From the NCBI GenBank assembly GCA_039980135.1, contig JBDXCV010000002.1, positions 62,001 to 126,000 of the forward strand: 64,000 bases of DNA, read 5' to 3'. The notes under the pieces were generated by a model. It searched no databases and was not told where the DNA came from. It saw nothing but the letters and a program-made list of their open reading frames with translations. This DNA comes from Alphaproteobacteria bacterium (GTDB lineage: Bacteria; Pseudomonadota; Alphaproteobacteria; UBA6615). Positions 23,720 to 33,277 of the stretch are shown one piece after another (within the stretch, counting starts at the first letter, position 1; each line of letters opens with the position of its first letter). The translations under genes were made by a program, and so were the position numbers.

Positions 23720-25270
23720 CTAGTACCGGTCCTCGGGCAGATAGTCGTCGGGCGACAGGTCGGCGAACTGGGTGTAGTCGCCGTTGAACTGCAACACCAC
23801 CGTCCCGATCGGTCCGTGCCGCTGTTTGGCGATGATCACTTCCGCCTTGTTCCGGCATTTTTCGAGCAACTCCATATAGCGTTGCTCGCGTTCCAGAAAG
23901 GTTTCCGATTTTTCGCTGTCGCGCGGGGTCGGCTTCTCGCGCTCGCGGTAATATTCCTCGCGATAGATGAACGTGACCACGTCGGCGTCCTGCTCGATCG
24001 ATCCCGATTCGCGGAGGTCCGAAAGCTGCGGGCGTTTGTCCTCGCGTTGCTCGACCGCACGAGACAACTGACTCAACGCGATCACCGGGACATTCAGCTC
24101 CTTCGCCAGTGCCTTCAGGCCACGGGTGATTTGGGAGACCTCCTGGACCCGGTTGTCACCGCGGCTGTTGGCCGGTGGATTAATGAGCTGCAGATAGTCG
24201 ATGATGATCAGGCTGAGACCGTGCTGTCGCTTGAGCCGTCGCGCCCGGGTCCGGATCTGCGCCATGGTCAGCGCCGGCGTGTCATCGATAAACAGCTTCA
24301 GGCCATGCAATGCCTGGGAGACGGCGAACACCCGGTTATACTCTTCCTCGCGCACATCGCCGCGCCGGATCGAGTCCGAACGCACATGGGCCTGTTCGGA
24401 AATAATACGCGTGGCGAGCTGTTCGGCCGACATTTCGAGCGAGAAAAAGGCGACGCTTTCGGTTTCCTCGATCTCCGTCCCGTCGGGTCCGTCCTTGCGC
24501 TGCTTCGTCGAGGCCGCGTGGTAGGCGATGTTGGTGGCCAGCGCGGTCTTGCCCATGGATGGCCGCGCCGCGACGATCACCAGATCGGACTCATGCAGCC
24601 CCCCCAGCAGCTTGTCGAGATCGGTGAAGCCCGTTGGTACGCCGACAAGCTGACCGTCACGCTTGTAGGCCGCCGCCGCCATGTCGATGGCGCCCGTGAC
24701 GGCACTCTTGAAGTCCCGGAACCCGGTATCGGTCGTGCCTTCCTCGGCCAACTGGAAAAGCATCTCCTCGGCGCGCTCGATCTGCTGGGGTGCGGGCGTT
24801 TCGAGCTCATATTCATACGCGTTGTTGACCACCTGGCCGCCGATATCGATCAGCTCGCGCCGCAGGAAACAGTCATAGACCTCGCGCCCCAGGTCGAGCG
24901 CGTTCTGGATGGTGATAACCGCGTTCGCCAGTTCGGCGATATAGGCCTGTCCGCCGATTGCTTTCAGGTCCGCATCGTCCTTGAAATAGTTTTTCAGGGT
25001 CACCGGATCGGCGATCTGGCCGTGCTCGATCAGGTGGGCGCAGGCGGCATAGACGCTGGCATGGGCCGGGTCGGCGAAATGTTCGGGCAGGAGAAACTCC
25101 TGCACCCGCTCAAACGAGCGGTTATTGACCAGAATCGCGCCCAACAGCGCCATCTCCGCCTCGAAATTATGCGGCGGAGAGCGGAATCCTATCCCGCCTT
25201 CTTCGCCGTGCAGAGGCATGATGTTGGCGGCTTCGTCGGCCATCGGATCGGTCATATCGCTCGTTGTCAT
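23720..25270 (-). CDS. dnaB: Replicative DNA helicase
   Basis: Hexameric 5'-3' helicase of the replication fork. 516 residues from M-T-T-S-D-M. N-terminal DnaB domain P-H-N-F-E-A-E-M-A-L-L-G-A-I-L; RecA-like domain with Walker A A-R-P-S-M-G-K-T-A-L, F-F-S-L-E-M-S, Walker B I-I-I-D-Y-L-Q-L-I and L-S-Q-L-S-R. An insertion after Walker A (K-Q-R-K-D-G-P-D-G-T-E-I-E-E-T-E) is longer than in E. coli. First gene of the long leftward run; divergent from the quinone-reductase gene over about 214 bases. Confidence 0.97.
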   Translation of the reverse strand: MTTSDMTDPMADEAANIMPLHGEEGGIGFRSPPHNFEAEMALLGAILVNNRSFERVQEFLLPEHFADPAHASVYAACAHLIEHGQIADPVTLKNYFKDDADLKAIGGQAYIAELANAVITIQNALDLGREVYDCFLRRELIDIGGQVVNNAYEYELETPAPQQIERAEEMLFQLAEEGTTDTGFRDFKSAVTGAIDMAAAAYKRDGQLVGVPTGFTDLDKLLGGLHESDLVIVAARPSMGKTALATNIAYHAASTKQRKDGPDGTEIEETESVAFFSLEMSAEQLATRIISEQAHVRSDSIRRGDVREEEYNRVFAVSQALHGLKLFIDDTPALTMAQIRTRARRLKRQHGLSLIIIDYLQLINPPANSRGDNRVQEVSQITRGLKALAKELNVPVIALSQLSRAVEQREDKRPQLSDLRESGSIEQDADVVTFIYREEYYREREKPTPRDSEKSETFLEREQRYMELLEKCRNKAEVIIAKQRHGPIGTVVLQFNGDYTQFADLSPDDYLPEDRY

Positions 25271-25484
25271 GGCGCTGCACCCTAATGATGCTGGCGTCCC
25301 CACATTGTACCCATCTGCGGTGAGTCTGGTGGAACATGAGGATAAGCCGTTTCGCGAGGGGCAAATTTCCGCTTGCGGCAACCGAAAATCTGAGTAATTG
25401 CCCGCGTCTTTCGCTGCTGGCCGGGCTGGCCGGGCGGACCATCGGGTCTATAGTCATCCCCGCAAATCCAACGGGGGAAAGCAA

Positions 25485-26468
25485 ATGCGTGCAGCCTGGT
25501 ACGCGGAATTCGGTGCCGCGAAGGACATATTCGAAATCGGGGAACTGGATAAGCCGGTGGCCGGCGACGGCGAGGTGCTCGTCAGGGTGCATGCCACGGG
25601 CATCAATCCGCTGGATGTGAAGCGCCGCGCCGGTCTGCGCGGGCCCATGATGGGAGAGGTGATGATCCCGCATTTCGATGGTGCCGGCGTGATCGAGGCG
25701 GTCGGTGCGGGCGTGGATGCGGGCCGCATCGGCGAGAGGGTCTGGTTGTATGAGGGACATATGCGACGTGCCAACGGGACGGCCGCAGAGTATATCGCCC
25801 TCGATGCCTCCCGCGCGAACCCGCTGCCCGAGGGCCAGAGTTTTGCTGCGGGGGCGTGTCTGGGTATTCCCGCGATGACCGCCCATGCTGCCGTGTTCAC
25901 GGATGGACCCGTCGGTGGCCAGACGATACTGGTGACCGGCGCCGCCGGGGCGGTGGGCAACTATGCCGTGCAGATGGCGCGTAATGGCGGTGCAACTGTC
26001 ATCGGCACGGTCAGTTCTGACGAGAAAGCGGCCCGCGCGATGGAAGACGGTGCGACCCACACCATCAACTACAGGACCGAGGACGTCGCCGCGCGGATCA
26101 AGGAACTGACCGACGGCAAGGGCGTCGACCGTGTGGTTGAGGTCGAGCTCGGCGGCAATATCGAGACGACGGTCAGGATTCTCAAGACCGGGGCCACCAT
26201 CGCGGCCTATGCGTCCATGGCCGAGCCGGTGGTGCCGTATCCGTTCTACAAGCTGCTGGCGAAGGCCCCCACACTGCACATCATCGGCTGTTTCACCATG
26301 GCCGAGGCATTCAAGACGCAAAGTGTTGCGGACATCTCCCGCTGGATGGCGGCGGGGAAGCTGACCAGCCGGGTCGCGCGCGAGTTCCCGCTGGAAGATA
26401 TCGCGGCGGCCCATGAGCTGGTCGAAGAAGGCAGCCAGGTGGGCGGTGTGGTCGTGACGATCGAGTAG
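25485..26468 (+). CDS. NADPH:quinone reductase-like MDR oxidoreductase
   Basis: 327 residues, zinc-free quinone oxidoreductase branch of the medium-chain dehydrogenases. N-terminal V-H-A-T-G-I-N-P-L-D-V-K, G-A-G-V-I-E-A-V-G-x-G-V, then Rossmann V-T-G-A-A-G-A-V-G-N-Y-A-V-Q-M-A and D-E-K-A. No zinc-site cysteines are in the expected places. Start has a strong purine-rich SD (GGGGGAAA). Substrate unknown. Confidence 0.88.
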   Translation: MRAAWYAEFGAAKDIFEIGELDKPVAGDGEVLVRVHATGINPLDVKRRAGLRGPMMGEVMIPHFDGAGVIEAVGAGVDAGRIGERVWLYEGHMRRANGTAAEYIALDASRANPLPEGQSFAAGACLGIPAMTAHAAVFTDGPVGGQTILVTGAAGAVGNYAVQMARNGGATVIGTVSSDEKAARAMEDGATHTINYRTEDVAARIKELTDGKGVDRVVEVELGGNIETTVRILKTGATIAAYASMAEPVVPYPFYKLLAKAPTLHIIGCFTMAEAFKTQSVADISRWMAAGKLTSRVAREFPLEDIAAAHELVEEGSQVGGVVVTIE

Positions 26469-26475
26469 GGTGCGG

Positions 26476-26931
26476 CTATGGGGCGTTCTTGATCGCCTGG
26501 ATTGTCGTTTCGAGGGCCTGCAGGAAATTCGACCGGTCCTGTTTGGCAAATGCGCGGGGGCCACGCGTGGTCTCGCCGGCCGAACGCAGGTCCGTCATCA
26601 GGTCCCGCGTGGCCAGCGCCATGCCGATTGAGGCCTTGTCGAGCGCCTTACCGTTGGGTCGCAGCGCGCGGGCGTCCTTCTTGATGCAGCGGTCGGCAAG
26701 CGGGATGTCCTGGGTGATGACAATATCCCCCGGGCCGATACGCTCGGCGATCCAGTCATCGGCCACGTCCGCGCCGTCGGCAACGACTGTCTGGGACACG
26801 AGCGGATGCCCGTGGAACCCGAACATGCCGCTGTTCGAGACGAGATGGACGCGCAGCTGGTGCCGTTCAGCGACCCGCACGATCTCGTCCTTCACCGGGC
26901 AGGCGTCGGCATCGACATAGAGTTCGAGCAT
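26476..26931 (-). CDS. YaiI/YqxD family (DUF188) PIN-like protein
   Basis: 151 residues. Family signature L-Y-V-D-A-D-A-C-P-V-K at the N-terminus, D-D-W-I-A-E-R-I-G-P-G-D-I-V-I-T-Q-D-I-P-L-A, and A-L-R-P-N-G. Members have a PIN-like nuclease fold, function not established. Start at the ATG giving M-L-E-L. Convergent with the quinone reductase (7-nt gap). Confidence 0.9.
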   Translation of the reverse strand: MLELYVDADACPVKDEIVRVAERHQLRVHLVSNSGMFGFHGHPLVSQTVVADGADVADDWIAERIGPGDIVITQDIPLADRCIKKDARALRPNGKALDKASIGMALATRDLMTDLRSAGETTRGPRAFAKQDRSNFLQALETTIQAIKNAP

Positions 26932-26952
26932 GAGCAATGTGACGCGCCGGGA

Positions 26953-28185
26953 CTACTCCGCGGCCTTCGTCTCCGCCTGACCGACCGCCCGGTCCCAGTC
27001 GGTGATGTAGTCCCGGGTCAAGGGAACCGCGTCCTGGCGCTTGGCGATCTGGATCTGGAAGACCATCTGGCCCATCCGCCGGAAGGCGATCTCACAGCCG
27101 AGCAGATAGAACTCCCACATCCGGCAAAAACGCTCGTCATAAAGCGCCAGCGCCTTGTCGCGCTGATCCATGAAGCGGTCGTACCAGATGTGCAGCGTAT
27201 CGGCGTAGTGCAAGCGCAGGATCTCGATATCCGTGACCCACAGGCCGGCCTTTTCGATGGCCGTGAGGGTCTCGGACAGGGATGGCGTGTAGCCGCCGGG
27301 GAAGATGTACTTGCGCAGCCACGGGTTGGTGTTGCCCGGTGGTTCCATCCGTCCGATCGAATGAAGCAGGAAGACACCGTCATCCGAGAGCAGTTGCCTG
27401 GCCTTTCGGAAATACTCCGTGAAATGGCCTGCACCCACATGTTCGAACATGCCGACCGAGACGATCCGGTCAAAGGTCTCCGGTTCGTCGCGATAATCCT
27501 GGAGCTTGAAACGGACCCGGTCGGAAAGTCCGGCGTCTGCCGCGCGCTGCTGGCTGACCTTGTGTTGTTCCTTGGAGAGGGTCACGCCCGTGACGTCGGC
27601 CCCTGTGGTCTGCGCAAGATAGAGCGCCATGCCGCCCCACCCCGACCCGATGTCGAGCACCTTCATACCCGGGCGGTCGAGCAGAAGCTTGGCGGCGATA
27701 TGACGCTTCTTGTCGTGTTGGGCCCGCTCAAGATCCGTGTGGGGTTCATTGAAATAGGCGCAGGAATATTGCCGGTCCTGATCCAGGAACAAGTCATACA
27801 GATCATCGGACAGGTCGTAGTGATGGGCGACATTCTTCTGTGCCTTGCCGACCGGATTATATTGCTGGATGTGCCGGAACAGCCGGCTCATGACCGCGGT
27901 CAAACTCGAAAACCAATGGTCCTCGAAGATTTCGATATTGCGGCCGATGAGATCGATCAGGTCGTAGAGGTTGCCTTCTTCGATTATCAGCGTGCCGTCC
28001 ATATAGGCTTCGCCGACTGCGAGACGCGGGTTTATCAGCAACCGTCGTTCGGTTGCGCGGTCCTGTAGGCGAACCTTGACGCGGGGCGAAGCACCGTTTC
28101 CGAAACGGTGCGTTTTTCCCCCTGCATCTATAAGGCTGAAATCGCCCTCACCGATGATCCCGTCGAGAAACCGCGCGAGAAGCAT
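26953..28185 (-). CDS. cfa: Cyclopropane-fatty-acyl-phospholipid synthase
   Basis: SAM-dependent enzyme adding a methylene bridge to unsaturated acyl chains of membrane phospholipids. 410 residues. N-terminal lipid-binding half (G-E-A-Y-M-D-G), then A-H-H-Y-D-L-S, Q-Y-S-C-A-Y-F, SAM site V-L-D-I-G-S-G-W-G-G, G-V-T-L-S-K-E-Q, S-V-G-M-F-E-H-V-G and I-F-P-G-G-Y-T-P-S. All conserved CFA elements are present. Confidence 0.95.
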   Translation of the reverse strand: MLLARFLDGIIGEGDFSLIDAGGKTHRFGNGASPRVKVRLQDRATERRLLINPRLAVGEAYMDGTLIIEEGNLYDLIDLIGRNIEIFEDHWFSSLTAVMSRLFRHIQQYNPVGKAQKNVAHHYDLSDDLYDLFLDQDRQYSCAYFNEPHTDLERAQHDKKRHIAAKLLLDRPGMKVLDIGSGWGGMALYLAQTTGADVTGVTLSKEQHKVSQQRAADAGLSDRVRFKLQDYRDEPETFDRIVSVGMFEHVGAGHFTEYFRKARQLLSDDGVFLLHSIGRMEPPGNTNPWLRKYIFPGGYTPSLSETLTAIEKAGLWVTDIEILRLHYADTLHIWYDRFMDQRDKALALYDERFCRMWEFYLLGCEIAFRRMGQMVFQIQIAKRQDAVPLTRDYITDWDRAVGQAETKAAE

Positions 28186-28268
28186 CGCATCCCCCGTTTT
28201 GCAAAATAATTACGACGCGGTGAAAATCTAGCAAAACCTGCATCGCGGGGCAAAACACGGATTTGCGT

Positions 28269-28982
28269 TCAGGAGGTGACCTCTTCCGCCTCGCCGTCAG
28301 CACCCGATTCCGGGCTGTCTTCGCCGGCGGATTGATCGTCGGTTTCCGAAGCTTCGCCCGCGACGCGTTCGGCGACCTCTTCCTCGACCATGCCCTCGAT
28401 AGCCTCGGCTTCGGCGGCCTTGTCGTCGGCCACGGCGAGCGCTTCGTCGGCAAGCGCAACGGCATTCTCGGCCGCTTCGGCGTCCTCGGCGATCTGCGTG
28501 ATCGACTGGCCATGCTCGCGCTGGGTCGCGGCTTCGTCCTCGGTACGGGCGATGTTGATCGTCAGCTCGACAGAAACTTCCGGATGCAGGGAAATGCGGA
28601 TCGGATGAAGACCCAGCTCCTTGATGGCCCGGTCGAGCAGAACCTGGCCGCGCCCGACCGTGACACCGTTTTCGGTGACAACGTCGGAGATATCGCGTGC
28701 GCTGACCGAGCCATAGAGCTGGCCGCTGTCGCCCGCCTGGCGGATCAGGGTCACATCGAGGACCTCGATCTTGCCGGCCACGGCTTCGGCTTCCTCGCGC
28801 CGCTTGAGGTTTTCTGCCTCGAGCTGCGTGCGTTGGGATTCGAAATGCTCCCGATTACCATCGGTGGCGCGCAATGCCTTTTTCTGCGGCAGCAGGAAAT
28901 TGCGTGCGTAGCCGGATTTCACGGTGACAACGTCACCCATCTGGCCGAGTTTTTCGATACGTTCGAGAAGAATTACATCCAT
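28269..28982 (-). CDS. rplI: 50S ribosomal protein L9 with long acidic tail
   Basis: 237 residues against about 150 in E. coli. N-terminal domain M-D-V-I-L-L-E-R-I-E-K-L-G-Q-M-G-D-V-V-T-V-K-S-G-Y-A-R-N-F-L-L-P is classical L9, followed by the long helix and C-domain to about residue 150. The last about 85 residues are Ala/Glu/Asp-rich low complexity. Last gene of rpsF–rpsR–DUF2232–rplI. Confidence 0.95.
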   Translation of the reverse strand: MDVILLERIEKLGQMGDVVTVKSGYARNFLLPQKKALRATDGNREHFESQRTQLEAENLKRREEAEAVAGKIEVLDVTLIRQAGDSGQLYGSVSARDISDVVTENGVTVGRGQVLLDRAIKELGLHPIRISLHPEVSVELTINIARTEDEAATQREHGQSITQIAEDAEAAENAVALADEALAVADDKAAEAEAIEGMVEEEVAERVAGEASETDDQSAGEDSPESGADGEAEEVTS

Positions 28983-28983
28983 G

Positions 28984-29952
28984 TCATACCTCCTGGCCGG
29001 GTCGCACCAATCCGGTGCGCCGGCGAAGACCGAGTATCTGGTCTGCCATACCGATCAGTGCGACAGGCACACTCAACGGCGGGAAGACGATTAGAAAGCC
29101 GTAGAAAACGGCAAGGATTACGAAAGTGATTGGTGTGCGCCGCGCAATCGCGTGAAACGTGCCGACCCCGACGAGGAACATCGGCACGAAAATGGCAATC
29201 GCCGCATTCTGGCCGAGATAGGCGTAGTTGCCGTCTCCCCACCAAACGAACAGCAAGGCCACAAGGAAAGCCACCGGCACCCAAAGCGGGGTCCGGAGTT
29301 CTTCCATGCGCGGCGTGGGCCGCCCCAATGCGCCGCGGTTGTGGAGCAGGGCGATGGCCCCGGCGGTGGAGACCGTGAGCAACAACAGCCACACCACCAT
29401 CACCGCGCCCGGGAAGAACGGCGCCATCATGCTGGACATCGACCGGATCCGGAACAGACCGAACTCGGGGAAAAGCCCCGTCAACGCCGGTTCCAGAAAT
29501 GTTCGGGTTAAAACCGCAAGATCCGTGTCGCCCTTGATCACCATCAAACCGATAATGACCATGACGGCAATGGCTGCCGCGAGTAGCCAGGCCATGACTG
29601 TCAATGGCGGTTGCCACTCGATATAGCCCAACGACGACGTGCGTGAGCGTCCCAGCATGTGCACGGCAAACACAATCGGTGCGGCAAACAACACGGCGAA
29701 CAGAATTGACGGTTCCGGCCCCAGCGCAAGCGCCAGGACAATACCCGTGATCACCACAAGCCCGGTGAGGCCTGCACCCGCCGCCGCGATCACACCGATT
29801 CCCAACCCGGCGGCCATCAAGGGGATGCCGGTCAGGGTCAGGGGTGCGGCCGCGCCGATGCCGAACGCGAACGGCACCGCAAACAGCAGTGCAGCCAGCG
29901 CACCAGCGCTGAGCGTTAAGGCATAGGGTCGGACGGCGTTGATCATCGTCAT
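28984..29952 (-). CDS. DUF2232 membrane protein
   Basis: 322 residues, about eight hydrophobic helices with small-residue-rich stretches (A-A-G-L-G-I-G-V-I-A-A-A-G-A-G-L). DUF2232 (YybS-like) proteins are commonly encoded between rpsR and rplI in this group, as here (41 nt after rpsR, 1 nt before rplI). Function unknown. Confidence 0.85.
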   Translation of the reverse strand: MTMINAVRPYALTLSAGALAALLFAVPFAFGIGAAAPLTLTGIPLMAAGLGIGVIAAAGAGLTGLVVITGIVLALALGPEPSILFAVLFAAPIVFAVHMLGRSRTSSLGYIEWQPPLTVMAWLLAAAIAVMVIIGLMVIKGDTDLAVLTRTFLEPALTGLFPEFGLFRIRSMSSMMAPFFPGAVMVVWLLLLTVSTAGAIALLHNRGALGRPTPRMEELRTPLWVPVAFLVALLFVWWGDGNYAYLGQNAAIAIFVPMFLVGVGTFHAIARRTPITFVILAVFYGFLIVFPPLSVPVALIGMADQILGLRRRTGLVRPGQEV

Positions 29953-29993
29953 GTTCCGAACGGATACTTGTGAGGCACCCGGCCTGCCTGTCG

Positions 29994-30257
29994 TCAGTCG
30001 ACGACGTAGGGAAGCAACGCCAGGAACCGTGCGCGCTTGATGGCGCGCGACAGCTCACGCTGTTTCTTGGCGGAGACAGCGGTGATCCGGCTCGGCACGA
30101 TCTTGCCGCGTTCGGAAATGTACCGGGACAGCAATTTGGTGTCCTTGTAGTCGATCCGTGGCGAATTCGCGCCCGAGAACGGGCATGTCTTGCGACGACG
30201 GAAGAAGGGGCGTCGGCCGCCTCCGCCGCCACCGCCGGTGCGGGGTCCCATGGCCAT
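29994..30257 (-). CDS. rpsR: 30S ribosomal protein S18
   Basis: 87 residues. Gly-rich N-terminus, then [40 protein letters not shown]-x-R-A-I-K-R-A-R and L-A-L-L-P-Y. Binds the 30S platform with S6. Start codon overlaps the rpsF stop (TAATG), implying translational coupling. Confidence 0.97.
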   Translation of the reverse strand: MAMGPRTGGGGGGGRRPFFRRRKTCPFSGANSPRIDYKDTKLLSRYISERGKIVPSRITAVSAKKQRELSRAIKRARFLALLPYVVD

Positions 30258-30757
30258 TATTCTTTCTCCCCTTCGCTTGCAGCGGCGGCCGTATCGTCGG
30301 CCGGTGCTTCGGTTGCCGGTGTTTCGGCAGCAGGCGCCGCCGGTGCGGCTTCCGCCGCCGGCTTCGCATCTTCGCTCTTGGCGGCAGGCTTGCTGTCCCC
30401 GTCATCGTCATCGTCGCGGCGCGAACCGCGTTCCTTGCGGCCCTGCATCATGACCGACGGGGCTTCCTCATGCTCGTCGACCCGCAGCGTGAGATAGCGA
30501 AGAACGTCGTCATGGATGCGCTGCTGACGCTCCAGTTCGAGGACGACATCCGACGGGACATCGAGGTTCATCATGACGTAGTGACCCTTGCGGTTCTTCT
30601 TGATTCGGTAGGCGAGGTTGCGGAGGCCCCATGATTCGGAGGCCACGACCTTCCCGCCACCGGTTTCAACGACCCCGGTAAAGGTTTCGATCAGTTGATC
30701 GACCTGCGTGCCGGAAATATCCTGGCGCGCAATAAAGACGTGTTCGTAGAGTGGCAT
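30257..30757 (-). CDS. rpsF: 30S ribosomal protein S6 with acidic Ala/Glu-rich extension
   Basis: 166 residues. [40 protein letters not shown] and [14 protein letters not shown] are S6 core (to about 100). The remaining about 65 residues are Lys/Asp then Ala/Pro/Glu-rich. GGGGAG precedes the ATG. First gene of the ribosomal-protein operon; the 279-base region to fabD holds its promoter and leader, including a G+C-rich GCCC-GAAAG-GGGC hairpin near 30805-30820. Confidence 0.96.
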   Translation of the reverse strand: MPLYEHVFIARQDISGTQVDQLIETFTGVVETGGGKVVASESWGLRNLAYRIKKNRKGHYVMMNLDVPSDVVLELERQQRIHDDVLRYLTLRVDEHEEAPSVMMQGRKERGSRRDDDDDGDSKPAAKSEDAKPAAEAAPAAPAAETPATEAPADDTAAAASEGEKE

Positions 30758-31036
30758 ATTCTGCGACTCCCCTTGGCTGTTAGCTGACCACCGACGATCG
30801 CCCCTTTCGGGCCGCGTCCGCATGGTCATAGCCGGCCTGCAATGGCGAGACCGGCAAGGAGTTGACGCCGGATGTCTCCCGGCGCCGCTTGAGGCGCGGG
30901 AATACACCACAAGCGCCCTGTTGGCGCAAGCGATAGATCAATGTCTTGCCCGCGCGTATCGGGTTGCGTTGCCTTGCGGCTCGGCGGTGGCGGCGATATG
31001 AAGGTCGGGCACCGTGAAATAATGAAAGTTACAGAT

Positions 31037-31978
31037 ATGAATCGCGCATTCGTCTTTCCCGGACAGGGAAGCCAGGAAGTGGGCATGGGGCAGGGCCTTG
31101 CGGCGGCCTTTCCGGCCGCCCGGCTTGTTTTTGAGGAAGTCGACGACGCGCTGGAGGCGCATCTCAGCCGGATCATCTTCGAAGGTCCGCAAGACGAACT
31201 CACATTGACCCGGAACGCCCAGCCGGCGCTGATGGCCATGAGCATGGCGGTCGTGCGCGTCCTCGAGGAAGAGGGCGGGGTGAAGGTCTCCGAGGCGGCG
31301 TCGTATGTTGCCGGCCACAGCCTCGGTGAATATTCCGCGCTGGCCGCGTCGGGGGCGTTGAGTATCGCCGACACGGCGCGGCTCCTGCAGACCCGCGGCG
31401 AGGCCATGCAGGCCGCCGTTCCCGTAGGCGTGGGTGCCATGGCGGCGATTCTCGGACCCAGCCTGGAAGAAGTGGAGGCGATCGCGGCCGAAGCGGCCGG
31501 GGATCAGGTCTGTGATGTGGCCAATGATAATTCGGACGGGCAGGTCGTGGTCAGCGGCAACACGGAAGCCGTTGAGCGCGCCGTGGAAATTGCCAAGGAG
31601 CGCGGCGCGCGCCGCGCCATCCTGCTGCCGGTGAGTGCGCCGTTCCACTGTTCGCTGCTCGATCCGGCCGCGGATGTCATGACCTATGCATTGGCGAGCG
31701 CCGCAATTTCCGTGCCGAACCCGCCCGTGATTGCCAACGTCACGGCGACACCGGTTTCGGAACCCGATGAGATTCGCAGCCTCCTGATCGAGCAGGTCAC
31801 CAGCCGGGTGCGCTGGCGCGAAGGGGTGCTGGCCATGCGTGAGCTCGGGGTTGAGGAATTGTGTGAACTCGGTGCCGGCAAGGTTTTGTCGGGTCTGACC
31901 CGACGGATCGACCGGGAGATGACGAGCCGCGCGATCGGAACACCGGATGATATCGAAGCCTTTATCGGCGCGCTTTAG
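31037..31978 (+). CDS. fabD: Malonyl-CoA:ACP transacylase
   Basis: Transfers malonyl from CoA to ACP for fatty-acid elongation. 313 residues. F-P-G-Q-G-S-Q near the N-terminus, nucleophile motif G-H-S95-L-G-E-Y, C-D-V-A-N-D-N-S-D-G-Q-V-V-V-S-G, and A-P-F-H-C catalytic His. Start at M-N-R-A-F-V-F-P; an in-frame ATG at 31022 would add five residues. First gene of the fab cluster. Confidence 0.95.
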   Translation: MNRAFVFPGQGSQEVGMGQGLAAAFPAARLVFEEVDDALEAHLSRIIFEGPQDELTLTRNAQPALMAMSMAVVRVLEEEGGVKVSEAASYVAGHSLGEYSALAASGALSIADTARLLQTRGEAMQAAVPVGVGAMAAILGPSLEEVEAIAAEAAGDQVCDVANDNSDGQVVVSGNTEAVERAVEIAKERGARRAILLPVSAPFHCSLLDPAADVMTYALASAAISVPNPPVIANVTATPVSEPDEIRSLLIEQVTSRVRWREGVLAMRELGVEELCELGAGKVLSGLTRRIDREMTSRAIGTPDDIEAFIGAL

Positions 31979-31987
31979 GGGGGCGAT

Positions 31988-32725
31988 ATGTTTGAGCTGA
32001 ATGAAAAGACCGCACTTGTCACCGGTGCGACCGGGGGTATCGGCGATGCGATTGCCCGGGCACTGCATGCGCGCGGTGCGAATGTGGTGATCAGTGGAAC
32101 GCGTGCGGAACGGTTGGAGGCATTGGCCGCCGATCTGGGGCCCAATTGTCACATCGCGGCGGCGGACTTGTCCGACCCGGCCGCGCCCGACGCCCTGGTC
32201 GCGGCCGCCACCGAAGCGGCGGGCGGGGTCGATATCCTGATCAACAATGCCGGCCTGACCCGCGACAATCTTGCCATGCGGATGAAAGACGAGGAGTGGC
32301 AGCAGGTGCTCGACGTAAATCTTTCGGCGTCGTTCCGTCTGAGCCGCGCTGTCCTGCGGGGCATGATGAAGGCGCGGTGGGGCCGTATCGTGACGATCAC
32401 CTCGGTGGTCGGCGCGACGGGCAATCCCGGGCAGGTGAACTATGCGGCATCGAAGGCCGGGTTGACCGGGATGACGAAGGCACTTGCGCAGGAAGTTGCC
32501 AGCCGGGGTATCACCGTCAATTGCATCGCCCCGGGGTTTATCGAGACACCGATGACCGACGCCCTGTCCGATGACCAGAAGGCAACACTGCTCGAGCGAA
32601 TCCCCACGGGCCGGCTTGGGCTGCCCGCGGACATTTCGGCCAGCGCCGCGTATCTGGTGAGTAACGAGGCGGGATATGTCACCGGGCAGACGCTGCATGT
32701 AAACGGCGGGATGGCGATGCTGTGA
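31988..32725 (+). CDS. fabG: 3-oxoacyl-ACP reductase
   Basis: NADPH-dependent reductase of fatty-acid synthesis. 245 residues. T-G-A-T-G-G-I-G, N-N-A-G-L-T-R-D-N-L-A-M-R-M-K-D-E-E-W, active site S-V-V-G…Y-A-A-S-K-A-G, N-C-I-A-P-G-F-I-E-T-P-M-T, and a C-terminal T-G-Q-T-L-H-V-N-G-G-M. Nine nt after fabD. Confidence 0.96.
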   Translation: MFELNEKTALVTGATGGIGDAIARALHARGANVVISGTRAERLEALAADLGPNCHIAAADLSDPAAPDALVAAATEAAGGVDILINNAGLTRDNLAMRMKDEEWQQVLDVNLSASFRLSRAVLRGMMKARWGRIVTITSVVGATGNPGQVNYAASKAGLTGMTKALAQEVASRGITVNCIAPGFIETPMTDALSDDQKATLLERIPTGRLGLPADISASAAYLVSNEAGYVTGQTLHVNGGMAML

Positions 32726-32957
32726 TGATGGGACCAGGAGCTGTGATCCCGCATGCGCTTGACGTTAAGGACGAACGCCGGTAAACGCCGCCACTGAGTA
32801 GCGTCGGGATTACCGCCTATGGCGAGACGCGTGACGCTGTGATAGGGATGAACGGTTGATTTCGGGGGTACTCGGACACCGAATCGTCTTAAATCAGTAC
32901 CGTATCAACGGTGTCGAAGACGACACTGAGAAACCAAGGAAGCAAGGGCAGGCAGAC

Positions 32958-33194
32958 ATGAGCGATATCGCTGACCGCGTGCAGAAAATTGTTGTCGAAC
33001 ATCTGGGTGTCGACGAGGGCAAAGTTTCAGAGGGCGCGAGCTTCATCGATGACCTCGGCGCCGACAGTCTCGACACCGTCGAGCTCGTGATGGCGTTCGA
33101 AGAAGAATTCGGATGTGAAATTCCCGACGATGCCGCTGAGAAAATTCTCACGGTCGGGGACGCAGTCAAGTTCCTCGAATCCGCGGCAGACTGA
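32958..33194 (+). CDS. acpP: Acyl carrier protein
   Basis: 78 residues, strongly acidic. The phosphopantetheine site is G-A-D-S37-L-D-T-V-E. [18 protein letters not shown] is the usual helix I. A 232-base gap after fabG suggests its own promoter; I see only a partial TTGACG at 32759-32764. An in-frame extension to 32856 is rejected because the family starts at this Met. Confidence 0.97.
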   Translation: MSDIADRVQKIVVEHLGVDEGKVSEGASFIDDLGADSLDTVELVMAFEEEFGCEIPDDAAEKILTVGDAVKFLESAAD

Positions 33195-33277
33195 ACCACC
33201 GATTGAACCATGCGCGCGTTGCGCAGTTCGTTCGTCTGTGAGTTTCAACTGACCGTGCAACCGCGCATCGGAATCCA

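Noticed and set aside
23816-25285. 489-codon plus-strand frame over dnaB
   Set aside because: Antisense shadow of dnaB, whose Walker motifs are intact.
25167-26564. 465-codon reverse frame over dnaB start and the quinone reductase
   Set aside because: Spans two genuine genes in other frames, and its composition is that of an antisense artefact.
30781-30840. S6:S18-binding autoregulatory RNA leader upstream of rpsF
   Set aside because: Such leaders are known for this operon, but beyond one small hairpin I could not match the conserved motif by eye, so no separate feature is called.
30938-32698. 586-codon reverse frame antisense to fabD/fabG
   Set aside because: fabD and fabG motifs are complete on the plus strand; the reverse frame has no family resemblance.
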